DNA of 57,578 bases from Thermodesulfatator sp. (GCA_027064165.1 JAMOQE010000023.1:1-57578); one strand, 5' to 3'; positions 26,683-36,738 are shown, counted from the first letter of the stretch. Program-made: numbers and translations. Notes: generated by a model from the sequence alone, not told the origin.

Positions 26683-28389
26683 TTAACTTTTGTTTGTAAT
26701 GGGATAGCGCCAGTCCTTACCAAAAGCCCTTTTCGTCACCTTTATTCCCATTGGAGCCTGTTTCCTTTTATACTCAGCCTTTTTAAGCATTTTAAGAACT
26801 TTTTTAACTGCTTCCTCCTCAAAACTCTGCCTGCAAATATCCTCCTCGGATAAGCCTTCTTCTATGTAAAGCCTGAGTATTTCGTCAAGTACCTCATAAG
26901 GAGGAAGGGTATCCTGATCTGTTTGATTGGGTCTTAGTTCTGCAGAAGGGGGCTTGGTAAAAAGCCTCTCTGGAAAAACAGGAGAGATGGAATTTCTATA
27001 GCGTGCAAGCCTATAAACCCAGGTTTTATAAACATCTTTAAGCGGAGCAAAACCTCCTGCCATGTCTCCGTAAATAGTGGTATATCCCACAGCACACTCA
27101 CTTTTATTTGAGGTGGAAATTACAAGATAGCCCTCCCTGTTTGAGAGGTAAAAAAGAAGATTTGCCCTTATCCTTGCCTGAAGGTTTTCTTCTGCCACAT
27201 GAAAGTCCTGATAACCAAGTTTTTCCTGAACTACACTTCTATAAGCAGAAAAGAGAGAGTCAATGGACACTTCTTTTAAAGGCACTTCCAGATTTTTGGC
27301 CACTTCCCTTGCATCTTCATAACTTTCCCTTGAAGTAAACTCAGAGGGCATAAAAAGAAGGTGCACTTTGTCTTTTCCTAAGGCATCAACTGCAAGGGCT
27401 GCGACTAAAGCAGAATCTATACCTCCAGAAAGCCCAAGAATGGCTGCTTTAAAGCCATTCTTGTAAAAATAGTCTCTTAGCCCGAGAACAAGGGCTCTGT
27501 AAACCTCTTCCTCTGCCTGTGGAGAGGGATAAACCACTGGCTTAAAATATGGAAGCTCCCTTTTATCCTCAAAAGTAATGTATTTAAAAAAGTGTTCCTG
27601 AGGAAGATTTTCGTCCCTCAGTCTGCTATCAAGGAGACGCAATCTTTTTATTCTCTCCACATTAATAGAAACTGTCTGCACATCTTCTTCAAATGCCTTG
27701 GCCCTGAGAAGAAGCTCTCCCTCCGGCCCAATTACAAGGGATCTTCCGTCAAAAACAAGCTCATCCTGCCCGCCAACCAGGTTCACATACACAAGATACG
27801 CAAGGTTGTCCTCTGCCCGTGCCTTTAAAAAAGCCTCTTTAAACTCATACTTTCCTGCATAATAAGGAGAAGCACTTATATTTAAAAGCACTGAAACTCC
27901 GTTTGACGCATAAAGCCTCTCTCTGTAAAAAGGGTGCCAGATGTCTTCACAAATGGAAAGCCCAATTCTTATGCCATTTATCTCCAAGATAAGTGGGGCA
28001 TTTTGGGCTTTGAAGTATCTTTTTTCATCAAATACTGAATAGTTAGGAAGATAGGCTTTGGTGTAAACTCCTAAGATTTTGCCTCTTCCTATTATGCAGA
28101 GGGCATTATAAACATCGTTTTCTCTCCAAGGAAGTCCAATTATAAGAAAAGAAGAAAGCTCTTTTGAAAGCTGCGCTAAGGTCTGAACAGCTTTTTTAAT
28201 ATCTTCAAGAAATCTTGAGCTTAAAAGCAGATCTTCTGGAGGATAACCAGTTAAGAAAAGTTCAGGGAAAACCACAAGGTGGGAGAGAGGATCTGCCTCT
28301 CTCCACACCTTAAGCACCTCATTTAGGTTTCCCTCAATATCCCCTACACAGGCATTTTTCTGAGCTATAGTTATGTTTAAATACTCCAT
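26683..28389 (-). CDS. nadE: Glutamine-dependent NAD+ synthetase
   Basis: Last step of NAD synthesis, amidating deamido-NAD with ammonia from glutamine. The N-terminal nitrilase domain (about 1-270) has the E-K-C triad in FPELFLTGYP, YTKAYLPNY and SICEDIWHP. The C-terminal synthetase (about 290-560) has the PP-loop LSGGIDSAL. Full length at 568 aa. It precedes the glutamate synthase genes on the same strand, so glutamine-using enzymes are grouped. I see no strong ribosome site; TATTAT lies 5 bases before the ATG, so a leaderless start is possible. Confidence 0.95.
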   Translation of the reverse strand: MEYLNITIAQKNACVGDIEGNLNEVLKVWREADPLSHLVVFPELFLTGYPPEDLLLSSRFLEDIKKAVQTLAQLSKELSSFLIIGLPWRENDVYNALCIIGRGKILGVYTKAYLPNYSVFDEKRYFKAQNAPLILEINGIRIGLSICEDIWHPFYRERLYASNGVSVLLNISASPYYAGKYEFKEAFLKARAEDNLAYLVYVNLVGGQDELVFDGRSLVIGPEGELLLRAKAFEEDVQTVSINVERIKRLRLLDSRLRDENLPQEHFFKYITFEDKRELPYFKPVVYPSPQAEEEVYRALVLGLRDYFYKNGFKAAILGLSGGIDSALVAALAVDALGKDKVHLLFMPSEFTSRESYEDAREVAKNLEVPLKEVSIDSLFSAYRSVVQEKLGYQDFHVAEENLQARIRANLLFYLSNREGYLVISTSNKSECAVGYTTIYGDMAGGFAPLKDVYKTWVYRLARYRNSISPVFPERLFTKPPSAELRPNQTDQDTLPPYEVLDEILRLYIEEGLSEEDICRQSFEEEAVKKVLKMLKKAEYKRKQAPMGIKVTKRAFGKDWRYPITNKS

Positions 28390-28435
28390 TAAGCATAATA
28401 TTAACCACTTAATAGAAACTCTGCAACCATTCTCT

Positions 28436-30247
28436 TTAAACTTTCAGCCCAAGGCCCTTCCTCTTTTCCAAAATGTGCTTTTCCATTATTTCTGCAGTCT
28501 TTACTGCATCTTTTTCTACAAGGAGCCTTCCTCCTGTAATTTGTGGAAGTTCTTCTGTAAGCACCTTGGTTACAAGTTTGGAGCCGCTTACAAAGGGATC
28601 AGGGTATACATGGAGGAGAAATCCACAATCAAGGGCAAAGGCTCCGTCTCCAAGTGCCTGCTCTTCAAGCCATTGCGGAGCAGATACAACCACTGGAAGA
28701 TCTGGCAGGTCCACCCCAAGCTTTTCTGCCACCATCTCTGCTACAGTAACAATCCTTGCCACACACATACAGATTCCAAAGTCCCATACAGGAGGAAGAT
28801 TTAAAGCTTCGCACACTGCCTTAAGCCCATCTCCTGCATAGGAAAGAGCTTCTTCACTCATAAATCCTAAGCCCTGAAGGGCATAAGCAGTGCATCCAGC
28901 TGTCCATACAAGAATGTCTCTCTTTAAAAGCTCAATTGTTAGGTCTCTTATGAGTACATCATGTCCGCAGCTTACAAGATTTGAGCATCCAACAACTGCT
29001 GCAATTCCCTTTACCTTACCTTCTGCAAGCACCTTCAAAATAGTTTCCATATTTTCTTCTACAAATCTTTCACTGAATCCAATCTTTGCTTTTTTAACAG
29101 AGCCTATTTTTCCTCCTTTTTTCCGTTCCTTAAAGGCTTCTATTGCTTTTTCTATTACTTTTCTTGCTACCTCTTCTGCTTTTTCCGGGCTCCAGGAGAG
29201 AAGCTCTGCTCCTTCAATAAAAGCCACATCATCCACTGCAAGAAGCCTGATCTTTTCTTTTTTGGCAATTTCTGTAAGCCCTGGAAATGTGCAATTAAAT
29301 TCTGAAACCACTGCATCAATAAGACCACTTGCTGCAAGGGGCTCTGTGCCAAAATTATTTGCACACTGTCCTATAAAGCAGGGAGGCTGAAGTCTTGCCT
29401 GAAGATCCTGTCCCACACAGGTTGCACCAACAATAGCCACTCCCTTTGCTCCTGCCTGCCTTGCAAGTGCCTGAATTTCCTCCTTTCCTGCAAGCTCAAT
29501 CACCTTTTGCTGAAGTGCTGTCTGATGCCCTGTGGTCATTATGTTTACATACTCAGGATCAATTGCACCAACACCAGTTTCCACCTCCCTAAGCTCCGGC
29601 ACCCCAAAAAGTATGTCATTCATCCAGATGTTCATTCTAAGAGCAGTATATCCCATAACCAATCCTAAACGAAGACAGTGAAGAAGCATATCAGTTATAT
29701 TTGCATTGAGATTGGTGGAAGTTTTTACAAGGGCATCAACAATTTCAGATTTTGCTCCACCTGGGATAATTCCAAGCTTTTTGTAAACTTCAAGCCTCTT
29801 TTTGGGAGCAAGTTTTAAAACAATTTCACTTTCCTGCCAGCGAGGCTTGTTCATATCTTTTATTACAAACTCTGCAAGAGCCTCTGGCTTTTTCTCCACT
29901 CCAAGCTTTTCACATACTTCATTAAAAGTTCTTTCATCCTTAACCTCTCCATTCATAAGTGCCCTTGCAGTGTTTTCACATACATGCACATAACAGGCAA
30001 CTCCTCCTGCAACATGCCTTAAAAAGTTTTTAGCAACTATTTGATCAGCAGTAAGCCCACACACACCATAGGGATGTTTTTCTGTAATCCTGCAAGGACC
30101 TTCTGAACACACATTACAACAAAGCCCTTTTTTCCCGATTTCACAGATAGAAGCTTTTTCTCTTCTTGTATGAGGAGTTTCAAGCCCTTTTTCTTTGGCA
30201 AGCTCAACAAGAGCTTTTACTTCTTCACTTGCAATGGCAATAGCCAT
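28436..30247 (-). CDS. cooS: Anaerobic nickel CO dehydrogenase, catalytic subunit
   Basis: Oxidises CO to CO2 at a [Ni-4Fe-5S] C-cluster, passing electrons through B and D clusters. The N-terminal cluster cysteines are in CEIGKKGLCCNVCSEGPC. C-cluster ligands are visible as the histidine in GHQTALQQK and cysteines in GATCVGQ, FNCTFPG, VGCSN, TAGCTAY and ICMCVARI. It is 603 aa, matching the monofunctional CooS/CODH type. The ATG at 30247 is preceded by AAAGGAGGTG at good spacing; an upstream ATG in frame lies before the ribosome site and is rejected. No CooF, CooC or acetyl-CoA synthase gene is adjacent. Confidence 0.95.
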   Translation of the reverse strand: MAIAIASEEVKALVELAKEKGLETPHTRREKASICEIGKKGLCCNVCSEGPCRITEKHPYGVCGLTADQIVAKNFLRHVAGGVACYVHVCENTARALMNGEVKDERTFNEVCEKLGVEKKPEALAEFVIKDMNKPRWQESEIVLKLAPKKRLEVYKKLGIIPGGAKSEIVDALVKTSTNLNANITDMLLHCLRLGLVMGYTALRMNIWMNDILFGVPELREVETGVGAIDPEYVNIMTTGHQTALQQKVIELAGKEEIQALARQAGAKGVAIVGATCVGQDLQARLQPPCFIGQCANNFGTEPLAASGLIDAVVSEFNCTFPGLTEIAKKEKIRLLAVDDVAFIEGAELLSWSPEKAEEVARKVIEKAIEAFKERKKGGKIGSVKKAKIGFSERFVEENMETILKVLAEGKVKGIAAVVGCSNLVSCGHDVLIRDLTIELLKRDILVWTAGCTAYALQGLGFMSEEALSYAGDGLKAVCEALNLPPVWDFGICMCVARIVTVAEMVAEKLGVDLPDLPVVVSAPQWLEEQALGDGAFALDCGFLLHVYPDPFVSGSKLVTKVLTEELPQITGGRLLVEKDAVKTAEIMEKHILEKRKGLGLKV

Positions 30248-30282
30248 AGACCCACCTCCTTTTTTTGACATATTTTATAATA

Positions 30283-30311
30283 AATATAATATAAGAATAG
30301 ATACAATTCAA
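30283..30311 (-). promoter_or_regulatory. Promoter of cooS
   Basis: On the - strand: TTGAAT (30306-30311), 17-base spacer, TATATT (30283-30288). Transcription would start about 30 bases before the ATG. The region is very AT-rich, so other registers are possible. Confidence 0.35.
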
Positions 30312-30333
30312 GAAAACATTTAAAAATTTAAAA

Positions 30334-31737
30334 TTAATCTGCGCCGCCGCCAAGGGCAGCATAGAGAGCTATACGATTTGCATATTTCGTCATGATAAGA
30401 TTGGTAAGTGTCTGCTTAGCCTGAAGTAATTGTCTTTTTGCATCAAGCACTGCAAAATAACTATCTATCCCCTGCTTATACCTTTTTAAAGCAAGTTCAT
30501 AGGTCCTCTCAAGAGAACGAACAAGTTCTCTTTGAGCCTTTATTTGTTCATCAATGGTCGCCTTAATCGTCAGTTTATCCAGCACTTCTTTAAATGCGTT
30601 TTGAATCGTCCTTTCGTACTGAGTTAAGAGAATCTTCCTTTGCACTTTACTGAGCTTATAAGCAGCCCAGATCCTTGAATCAAACACTGGAAGTGCTCCT
30701 GCAAGATTAAAATTCCAGGTACGTGCCGAGCCTTCAAAAAGATTGGATAGTTCGTCACTTACCGTACCAATTGCACTGGTTAAAGATATAGAGGGGAAAA
30801 AGGCTGCCCTTGCTGCACCAATCCTTGCATAGGCTGCCTTTAATTTGTGCTCTACAGCCATAACATCTGGCCTGTTCAACAATACATAGGAAGATATACC
30901 TGGTTTTACTTCCTCAAAAGGACTCCTTTCTGGTAATCCCTTTGGCAGCAGTTTATCATCAACACGTGTACCCACCAGAAAGTTTAGCGTATTTATGTCC
31001 AGATTTATCAATTGTTTTAGTTTAACCACATCCACCCTTACTGTCTCCACCTCGGTTCTGGCCCTGTTTAAATCAATCTCGGTTGCCACACCGGCATCAT
31101 ACTGACTCTTTACGAGTTTAAAATTTTCTTCTGCAGTTCTTAATAATCCCTCGGCAATCTTTAAATTTTCTATATCAGCACAGAGCCTAAGATAGGCCCG
31201 GGATACTTCTGTAATCAGGGTTATTTGAGCAGCACGCCGGTTTTCTTCTGCTGCCAGAAAATTTTCCCAGGCCTCCTTTTTTAAAGAACGAATCTTCCCA
31301 AAAAAGTCTATCTCCCACTCTGCAAGCCCAAAGTTAACGCTATAACGCTTTTCTGTATAAGCTTTTTTGGTAAACGATATATCATCCGGAATCCTCCGTT
31401 TTTCTATAGCAGAATTCACATACAAAGAAGGATATAACTCCGCTGACTTAATTCCATATTGAGCCCTTGCCTGTTCCACATTTAATATAGCAAGCCGGAG
31501 ATCCCTATTGTTTTTTAAGGCAAGCTTTACAATCTCCTTTAACTTAGGATCCTTTATAAAGTCCTGCCACTTTATCTTTGAAATATTAGTCTCATTTCCA
31601 AAAGAAATATTTTTATATACACCTTTTTCAGGAAACTTTTTTTCAACGGGTATTGCAGGCCTTTTATATTTAGGAATAAAAGAACAACTACATAAAACAG
31701 CTAAACTTATGATTGTTACTCCTATATTTCTTCTCAT
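30334..31737 (-). CDS. Outer-membrane efflux lipoprotein (TolC/OprM, NodT family)
   Basis: The outer-membrane channel of a tripartite RND pump. A short signal peptide ends in LCSC, probably a lipobox with the modified cysteine at residue 18. Two OEP repeats follow, each with the NNRDLRLA-type helix start and coiled-coil periplasmic barrel helices. RPDVMAVEHKLKAAYARIG is the family hallmark in the second half. It is 467 aa, normal for OprM-type proteins. It is the last gene of a - strand operon, one base from the RND pump gene. Confidence 0.92.
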   Translation of the reverse strand: MRRNIGVTIISLAVLCSCSFIPKYKRPAIPVEKKFPEKGVYKNISFGNETNISKIKWQDFIKDPKLKEIVKLALKNNRDLRLAILNVEQARAQYGIKSAELYPSLYVNSAIEKRRIPDDISFTKKAYTEKRYSVNFGLAEWEIDFFGKIRSLKKEAWENFLAAEENRRAAQITLITEVSRAYLRLCADIENLKIAEGLLRTAEENFKLVKSQYDAGVATEIDLNRARTEVETVRVDVVKLKQLINLDINTLNFLVGTRVDDKLLPKGLPERSPFEEVKPGISSYVLLNRPDVMAVEHKLKAAYARIGAARAAFFPSISLTSAIGTVSDELSNLFEGSARTWNFNLAGALPVFDSRIWAAYKLSKVQRKILLTQYERTIQNAFKEVLDKLTIKATIDEQIKAQRELVRSLERTYELALKRYKQGIDSYFAVLDAKRQLLQAKQTLTNLIMTKYANRIALYAALGGGAD

Positions 31738-34700
31738 TTACGCGGCTCCTTCCTGATCTACCATACTGTGTCTTATTTCCACCTCTTTTCTGCGTTTCCC
31801 AAATAACTTATAAATAATTACATAAAACAACGGAATAAAAATTGTGGCAATAAATGTAGAGGCAATTGTACCACCAACCACCACTGTTCCTATATCGTTT
31901 TCAGCTCCGGAACCCGGTCCATGGGCTATAGCAAGAGGAAGTGTGCCCATACCAAATGCAAAAGAAGTCATAAGTATCGGCCTAAGCCTTAGTCTGCAGG
32001 CCTCAAGGGTAGCCTTTATTAAATCATATCCAGCATCTATCCTTTCCCTTGCAAATTGAACAATCAAGATTGCGTTTTTGGTTGTAAGACCAAGCACTGT
32101 TACAAGGCCAATCTGGAAATATATGTCATTATCAAATCCTCTCCAACTGGAAGCAATTATTCCACCAATTACACCAAGTGGCATGGAAAGAAGTATTGCA
32201 ATTGGAATTACCCAGCTCTCATACAGAGCAGCAAGGACCAAAAATATGACAAAAACTGCAAAGGCATAAACCAGAGGCCCCTGTTTTGTTGCCATCTTTT
32301 CCTGATAAGATAAACCTGTCCAGGCATAGCCAAAATCTTTTGGCAGCTTACTTGCAAGCTCCTCCATTACCTTCATTGCGTCACCTGTACTATAACCAGG
32401 TGCAGGCTCTCCCCAGATTTCTATTGACGGAAAACCATTATATCTCTCTAACTGCTGAGGGCCATAAATCCACCTGCCCTTTGCAATAGCGGAAAAGGGG
32501 ACCAGTTTCCCTTCCAGATTCCTTATATAAATTTTCCTTAAATCCCTCGGCATCATCCTGTATGGAGCATCAAACTGGACATACACGGTTTTTACTCTTC
32601 CATTTTTCACAAAGTCATTTACATAAGCTGAACCAATTGCTGCAGCAAGAGTGTTGTGAATGGAAGTAATTGGTAATTTCAGAGCCCCTGCCTTCTCCCA
32701 GTCTATATCTATCTTGTATTGCACCACAGGATTCATTCCATTTGGCCTTACACGAATAAGCCTCGGGTCCTTAGATGCCATGTAAAGCAACTGATTTCTT
32801 GCCTCAATCAATTTTTGATAACCCACTCCACTATAATCCAGCAATTCAAAATCAAATCCTGCAGCATTTCCAAGCTCAATAATGGCAGGGGGCATAAATG
32901 CAAAGACCATGGCATCATTGTATTTTGAAAATTCCCTGTTAAGCCTGTTAACTATTGCCTCAGCTGAGAGGGACTTGTCCTTTCTCAAGCTCCAATCTTT
33001 AAGTTTAACGAACCCAACTCCCACATTGGGAGCACGCCCTGCAAAGGAATAACCAGCAACATAGGCCGTAGATTCAACAGCTTTTTGTTCATGTGTGCGA
33101 ATGTATTTTTCAGCGCGCTTCAGAACTTTTACAGTTTCATCCAAGGTTGAACCAGAAGGCAAAATTACCTGAAAAAGCAAAATTCCGCGGTCCTCATTGG
33201 GAAGATATCCCGTTTTCATATTTAAAAATAAATAACCGGTTATACTTACAATTATCACATAGATAATAACAAACCTGATTTTCCTGGCCAGTGTATATCC
33301 AACCACTGAAAGATATAACTTTCTTCCTTTCTTTAATACCCTATCAAAAACTTTTAAAAACGGCCTAAAGATGAAAAAAGTCTTTTCATAAATGGGGGTC
33401 CCTTTGGGATATGGTTTTAGAAAAGTAGCACATAAAACAGGAGTAAAGACAAGTGCCACCACAAGAGAAAGTAACATTGCTGCTGCGATTGTCACTGAAA
33501 ATTGTCTGTAAATAATTCCGGTAGAGCCCGGGAAAAAGGCCATTGGCAAAAACACAGCAGACAACACCAGTGCAATCCCAATCAGGGCTCCCGTTATTTC
33601 ATCCATTGACTTGGCAGCTGCCTCCCTGGGAGGCAAGCCTTCTTCTTCCATGATTCTGTCCACATTCTCCACAACCACAATAGCATCATCCACTAAGAGT
33701 CCTATGGCAAGAACCATTGCAAACATGGTCAAAACATTTATAGAAAACCCAAGCACCCAGATTACGCCAAATGTTCCGAGAATAACAATAGGAACTGTTA
33801 AGGTGGGAATTATAGTTGCCCTGAAGTTTCCCAAAAATACGAACATAACGATAAATACAAGTATAACTGCCTCATATAGGGCCTTTATAACTTCATGGAT
33901 GGCTGCCTTGGTAAAGAGAGTGGTGTCATAAGGATATACCACCTTAACTCCCGGTGGAAAATGTTTGCTCATTTCTTTTAATTTCTTTTTTACACGCTCG
34001 GCCACTTTCAGAGCATTTGCTCCGGCCATCTTTCTGATTGCCAGGCCAGCGGCAGGCTTCCCATTGTACGCATCTTCAATATCATAAAACTCTGTTCCAA
34101 TCTCAACTCGCCCAACATCCTTGATAAGCACCCTGGAACCATCTTCATTTATTTTTATAGGAATCCTGGAAAATTCCTCTGGAGTCTTTAAATAGTGCTG
34201 CACAATAATCGCTGCATTAAACTTTTGCCCTTTAACTACCGGAGCTCCACCAAATTGCCCTGCTGAAACCTCTACATTGTATCTTTTGAGTGCAGCAATT
34301 ACATCTTCTACAGTCAGGTTGTATTTTATTAATTTGTCCGGGTCTAACCAGATTCTCATGGAATATTCTGTTCCCCAGGTCATCACCTCACCAACACCCG
34401 GAATCCTTGCCAGAACTTTCTCAATATTTGACTTTGCATAATCTCTTAAATCAATACCACTATATCTACCATCGGTTGATATAAGAGAAACAACAAGCAA
34501 ATAGTTCTTGGTAGTCTTGCTCACCTTTACTCCATGCCTTCGGACAGGTTCAGGCAATTTGGCAAGGGCAAGCTGAACTTTATTTTGTACCTTGGACCAG
34601 GCAATATCAGGATCAGTCCCCGGGGCAAATGTAAGATCAATCCTGCATTCCCCCGAAGAGCTTGATCTGGCACTCATATACCAGAGGCCGTCCAGTCCGG

Positions 34701-34911
34701 TTAATTTTTGCTCCAAAACCTGAGTCACGGTATTCTCAACTGTTTCAGCAGAGGCTCCAGGATACATTGCCTCCACTGAAATTACAGGAGGCGCAAGTTC
34801 CGGATGTTCGGAAACCGGCAAAAATTTAAGCCCGAGTAGTCCAAAGCTTACAATTGCTATAGCTATCACCCAGGCAAAAACCGGCCTCTCCAAAAAATAA
34901 CGGGATATCAT
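31738..34911 (-). CDS. RND multidrug efflux transporter (HAE1, AcrB-like)
   Basis: Inner-membrane proton-driven drug exporter, 1057 aa. It starts ISRYFLERPVFAWV and has 12 membrane segments in two halves, each followed by a large periplasmic loop. The proton-relay aspartates are in LLVDDAIVVVEN (about residue 405), and the partner lysine is in TTKNAILIVQFA. The pattern MTSFAFGMGTLPLAIA is typical of AcrB/MexB. It overlaps the adaptor gene by four bases. The substrate is unknown; hydrophobic antimicrobials are usual for this family. Confidence 0.95.
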   Translation of the reverse strand: MISRYFLERPVFAWVIAIAIVSFGLLGLKFLPVSEHPELAPPVISVEAMYPGASAETVENTVTQVLEQKLTGLDGLWYMSARSSSSGECRIDLTFAPGTDPDIAWSKVQNKVQLALAKLPEPVRRHGVKVSKTTKNYLLVVSLISTDGRYSGIDLRDYAKSNIEKVLARIPGVGEVMTWGTEYSMRIWLDPDKLIKYNLTVEDVIAALKRYNVEVSAGQFGGAPVVKGQKFNAAIIVQHYLKTPEEFSRIPIKINEDGSRVLIKDVGRVEIGTEFYDIEDAYNGKPAAGLAIRKMAGANALKVAERVKKKLKEMSKHFPPGVKVVYPYDTTLFTKAAIHEVIKALYEAVILVFIVMFVFLGNFRATIIPTLTVPIVILGTFGVIWVLGFSINVLTMFAMVLAIGLLVDDAIVVVENVDRIMEEEGLPPREAAAKSMDEITGALIGIALVLSAVFLPMAFFPGSTGIIYRQFSVTIAAAMLLSLVVALVFTPVLCATFLKPYPKGTPIYEKTFFIFRPFLKVFDRVLKKGRKLYLSVVGYTLARKIRFVIIYVIIVSITGYLFLNMKTGYLPNEDRGILLFQVILPSGSTLDETVKVLKRAEKYIRTHEQKAVESTAYVAGYSFAGRAPNVGVGFVKLKDWSLRKDKSLSAEAIVNRLNREFSKYNDAMVFAFMPPAIIELGNAAGFDFELLDYSGVGYQKLIEARNQLLYMASKDPRLIRVRPNGMNPVVQYKIDIDWEKAGALKLPITSIHNTLAAAIGSAYVNDFVKNGRVKTVYVQFDAPYRMMPRDLRKIYIRNLEGKLVPFSAIAKGRWIYGPQQLERYNGFPSIEIWGEPAPGYSTGDAMKVMEELASKLPKDFGYAWTGLSYQEKMATKQGPLVYAFAVFVIFLVLAALYESWVIPIAILLSMPLGVIGGIIASSWRGFDNDIYFQIGLVTVLGLTTKNAILIVQFARERIDAGYDLIKATLEACRLRLRPILMTSFAFGMGTLPLAIAHGPGSGAENDIGTVVVGGTIASTFIATIFIPLFYVIIYKLFGKRRKEVEIRHSMVDQEGAA

Positions 34912-36065
34912 CTACTTCCTCCTTGAGGATGCTCTAAAACCGGTTTTACTGGAACGCCAGGTCTTATATATTGAAAACCTTTTACTATGACTCTATCGTT
35001 TTCCTTAAGGCCTGATGTAACCAGCCACTTATTACCAATACTCCTTTCAATGGTAATCGGCCTTATAACTGCCCTATTTTGCTCATCCACCACAAATACA
35101 TAGGGATCTCCTTTTCTATCAAATTTTACTGCCTCTTCAGGAATCAAAATTGCGTTTTTCATCATACCCTCAATAATTTTTACCCTTACAAACATATGAG
35201 GAAGAAGCACCTTATTTTTATTCGGGAATTTGATTCTCAGAACAACCGAGTCTGTAGTCTTATCTACAGTGACTTCATTAAATTGCAAAATCCCCTTTTC
35301 AGGATAAATAGAACCATCTTCCAGAATAAGCTGGACATTTTTATCCATATCTGGAGTATATTCCAACAATTTTGAAGCCCTCTTTTTTCTTAATTCATAC
35401 AATTCCTCTGTAGAAATTGTGGCATCCACATAAACTGGGTCAAAATTTTGAATTATTGCCAGAGGATTGGGTTGATATGCATAAACCACCTGTCCTTCAG
35501 TAATATATGAACGCCCTATTATCCCATTTATAGGCGCTTTAATATAACAATAATCCAGATTTATCTTTGCAGACTTTATCTGTGCTTTATAGAGTTTTAT
35601 TTGTGCTTTCAATTGATCCAGAGCAGCCTTGGTATCATCATACACCTGCCTGCTGATAGAATGAGTCCTTACCAGCCTTGCATACCTTCTGACCTTCCTT
35701 GAAAGTGCAGGAAGCTGGGCTTCTGCTGCCTTTAATGCTGCTTCAGCCCTTTCAAGCGCTGCCTCATACGGTTTTGGATCAATAATATACAAAAGCTCTC
35801 CTTCCTTTACATAAGACCCCTCTTTAAAAACCCTTTTTAATATCACTCCACTTACCTGTGGAATGATTCTGGCTGTTTTATAGGCTGCAACCCTTCCCGG
35901 TAATTCTTTCGTCAAAACAACCTTTTGTGGCTTCACTACTATATAGGAGACTACCGGAAGCCTTGCCTGCCTCATTTGCATTTCAGCCGAACCTTTGTTT
36001 TTCTTACACCCTGCTAAAAAGCACATAAACATAAATAGAAATAAAAAAGCATATATTCTTTTCAT
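34908..36065 (-). CDS. RND efflux periplasmic adaptor (AcrA-like lipoprotein)
   Basis: Membrane-fusion protein joining the RND pump to the outer-membrane channel. The lipobox FLAGC places the acylated cysteine at residue 20. The lipoyl half-motifs RVFKEGSYVKEGELLYIIDP and YCYIKAPINGIIG flank an alpha-helical hairpin, followed by beta-barrel and membrane-proximal domains. It is 385 aa. It is the second gene of the tetR-adaptor-pump-channel operon, 24 bases after the regulator. Confidence 0.93.
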   Translation of the reverse strand: MKRIYAFLFLFMFMCFLAGCKKNKGSAEMQMRQARLPVVSYIVVKPQKVVLTKELPGRVAAYKTARIIPQVSGVILKRVFKEGSYVKEGELLYIIDPKPYEAALERAEAALKAAEAQLPALSRKVRRYARLVRTHSISRQVYDDTKAALDQLKAQIKLYKAQIKSAKINLDYCYIKAPINGIIGRSYITEGQVVYAYQPNPLAIIQNFDPVYVDATISTEELYELRKKRASKLLEYTPDMDKNVQLILEDGSIYPEKGILQFNEVTVDKTTDSVVLRIKFPNKNKVLLPHMFVRVKIIEGMMKNAILIPEEAVKFDRKGDPYVFVVDEQNRAVIRPITIERSIGNKWLVTSGLKENDRVIVKGFQYIRPGVPVKPVLEHPQGGSR

Positions 36066-36089
36066 AAAACACCCTCCCTAAACTTTTAC

Positions 36090-36668
36090 CTATTTTATTG
36101 AATTCAAAACCATGCCTACATAAGACGAAAGGACATGTTCAAGCTCCATCGTGGAAATATTCTTTCTTAACAAAATTTCATTTGTCAAAAATAGGTCAAA
36201 TATCATTCCCCTGAATCCCATAGCCACAATTTTCAAGTCTGCTGTTCTGTTATTATCTCTGTGCTTAGAAAAAATTTTCACCAATAAATCGTCTATTTCA
36301 TTTATTAACTTTTGATAAACATTTATAACCTTTTCTGAATATTGATTTACTTCTGAAAGAGTTATCATTATAAATCTCTTTTTTGCCACCAGGGTGGAAT
36401 AGATTTTTTTTGCTAAGGAATACAACAAATCCTTTAACTCACGATGATCCAGTTCGTTAAGCATAGCAACCAGGTCAGGAATAATAGATTTAGCCTTTAA
36501 GACTTCTTCAAATAAAGCTTCCTTTGTCCCAAATATTCTAAATAAAGTTACCTCTGAAACTGAAGCAGCCCGGGCAATTTCCCTGGTAGTGGTGCCATGA
36601 TATCCTCTTTCTGAAAACAGTTTATAAGCAGCTTCTATTATCCTGTCTCTGGCACTTAACTTTTCCAT
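36090..36668 (-). CDS. TetR/AcrR-family repressor of the efflux operon
   Basis: The N-terminal helix-turn-helix reads RIIEAAYKLFSERGYHGTTT, then REIARAASVSEVTLFRIFGTKEALFEEVL in two parts, the TetR consensus. The C-terminal ligand domain is variable, so the inducer is unknown. The ATG at 36668 is preferred (product MEKLSARDR...); the longer frame starts at a TTG (36683) next to the palindrome and without a ribosome site. A strong promoter and a palindrome lie immediately upstream, so autoregulation together with the pump genes is likely. Confidence 0.88.
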   Translation of the reverse strand: MEKLSARDRIIEAAYKLFSERGYHGTTTREIARAASVSEVTLFRIFGTKEALFEEVLKAKSIIPDLVAMLNELDHRELKDLLYSLAKKIYSTLVAKKRFIMITLSEVNQYSEKVINVYQKLINEIDDLLVKIFSKHRDNNRTADLKIVAMGFRGMIFDLFLTNEILLRKNISTMELEHVLSSYVGMVLNSIK

Positions 36669-36691
36669 AATGTTTTCACGCAAGCAAGCAC

Positions 36692-36703
36692 TTACTTAAG
36701 TAA
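36692..36703. promoter_or_regulatory. Probable TetR operator
   Basis: Perfect 12-base palindrome TTACTTAAGTAA, lying at about +1 to +12 of the transcript predicted from the tetR promoter. Flanking direct repeats TAATAACACGA and TAATAACGCGA (36702-36723) adjoin it. Confidence 0.55.
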
Positions 36704-36710
36704 TAACACG

Positions 36711-36738
36711 ATAATAACGCGATTCTAAAAAATGTCAA
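36711..36738 (-). promoter_or_regulatory. Promoter of the tetR-efflux operon
   Basis: On the - strand: TTGACA (36733-36738), 16-base spacer, TATTAT (36711-36716). It is a near-consensus promoter whose start site falls beside the palindrome. Confidence 0.6.

Noticed and set aside
28373-29390. + strand frames of 120-166 residues over cooS
   Set aside because: Antisense to cooS with low-complexity serine-rich translations.
30334-36683. Recent horizontal transfer of the efflux operon
   Set aside because: Its base use seems slightly richer in GC than the signalling block, but I cannot compute this and there are no mobile-element traces.
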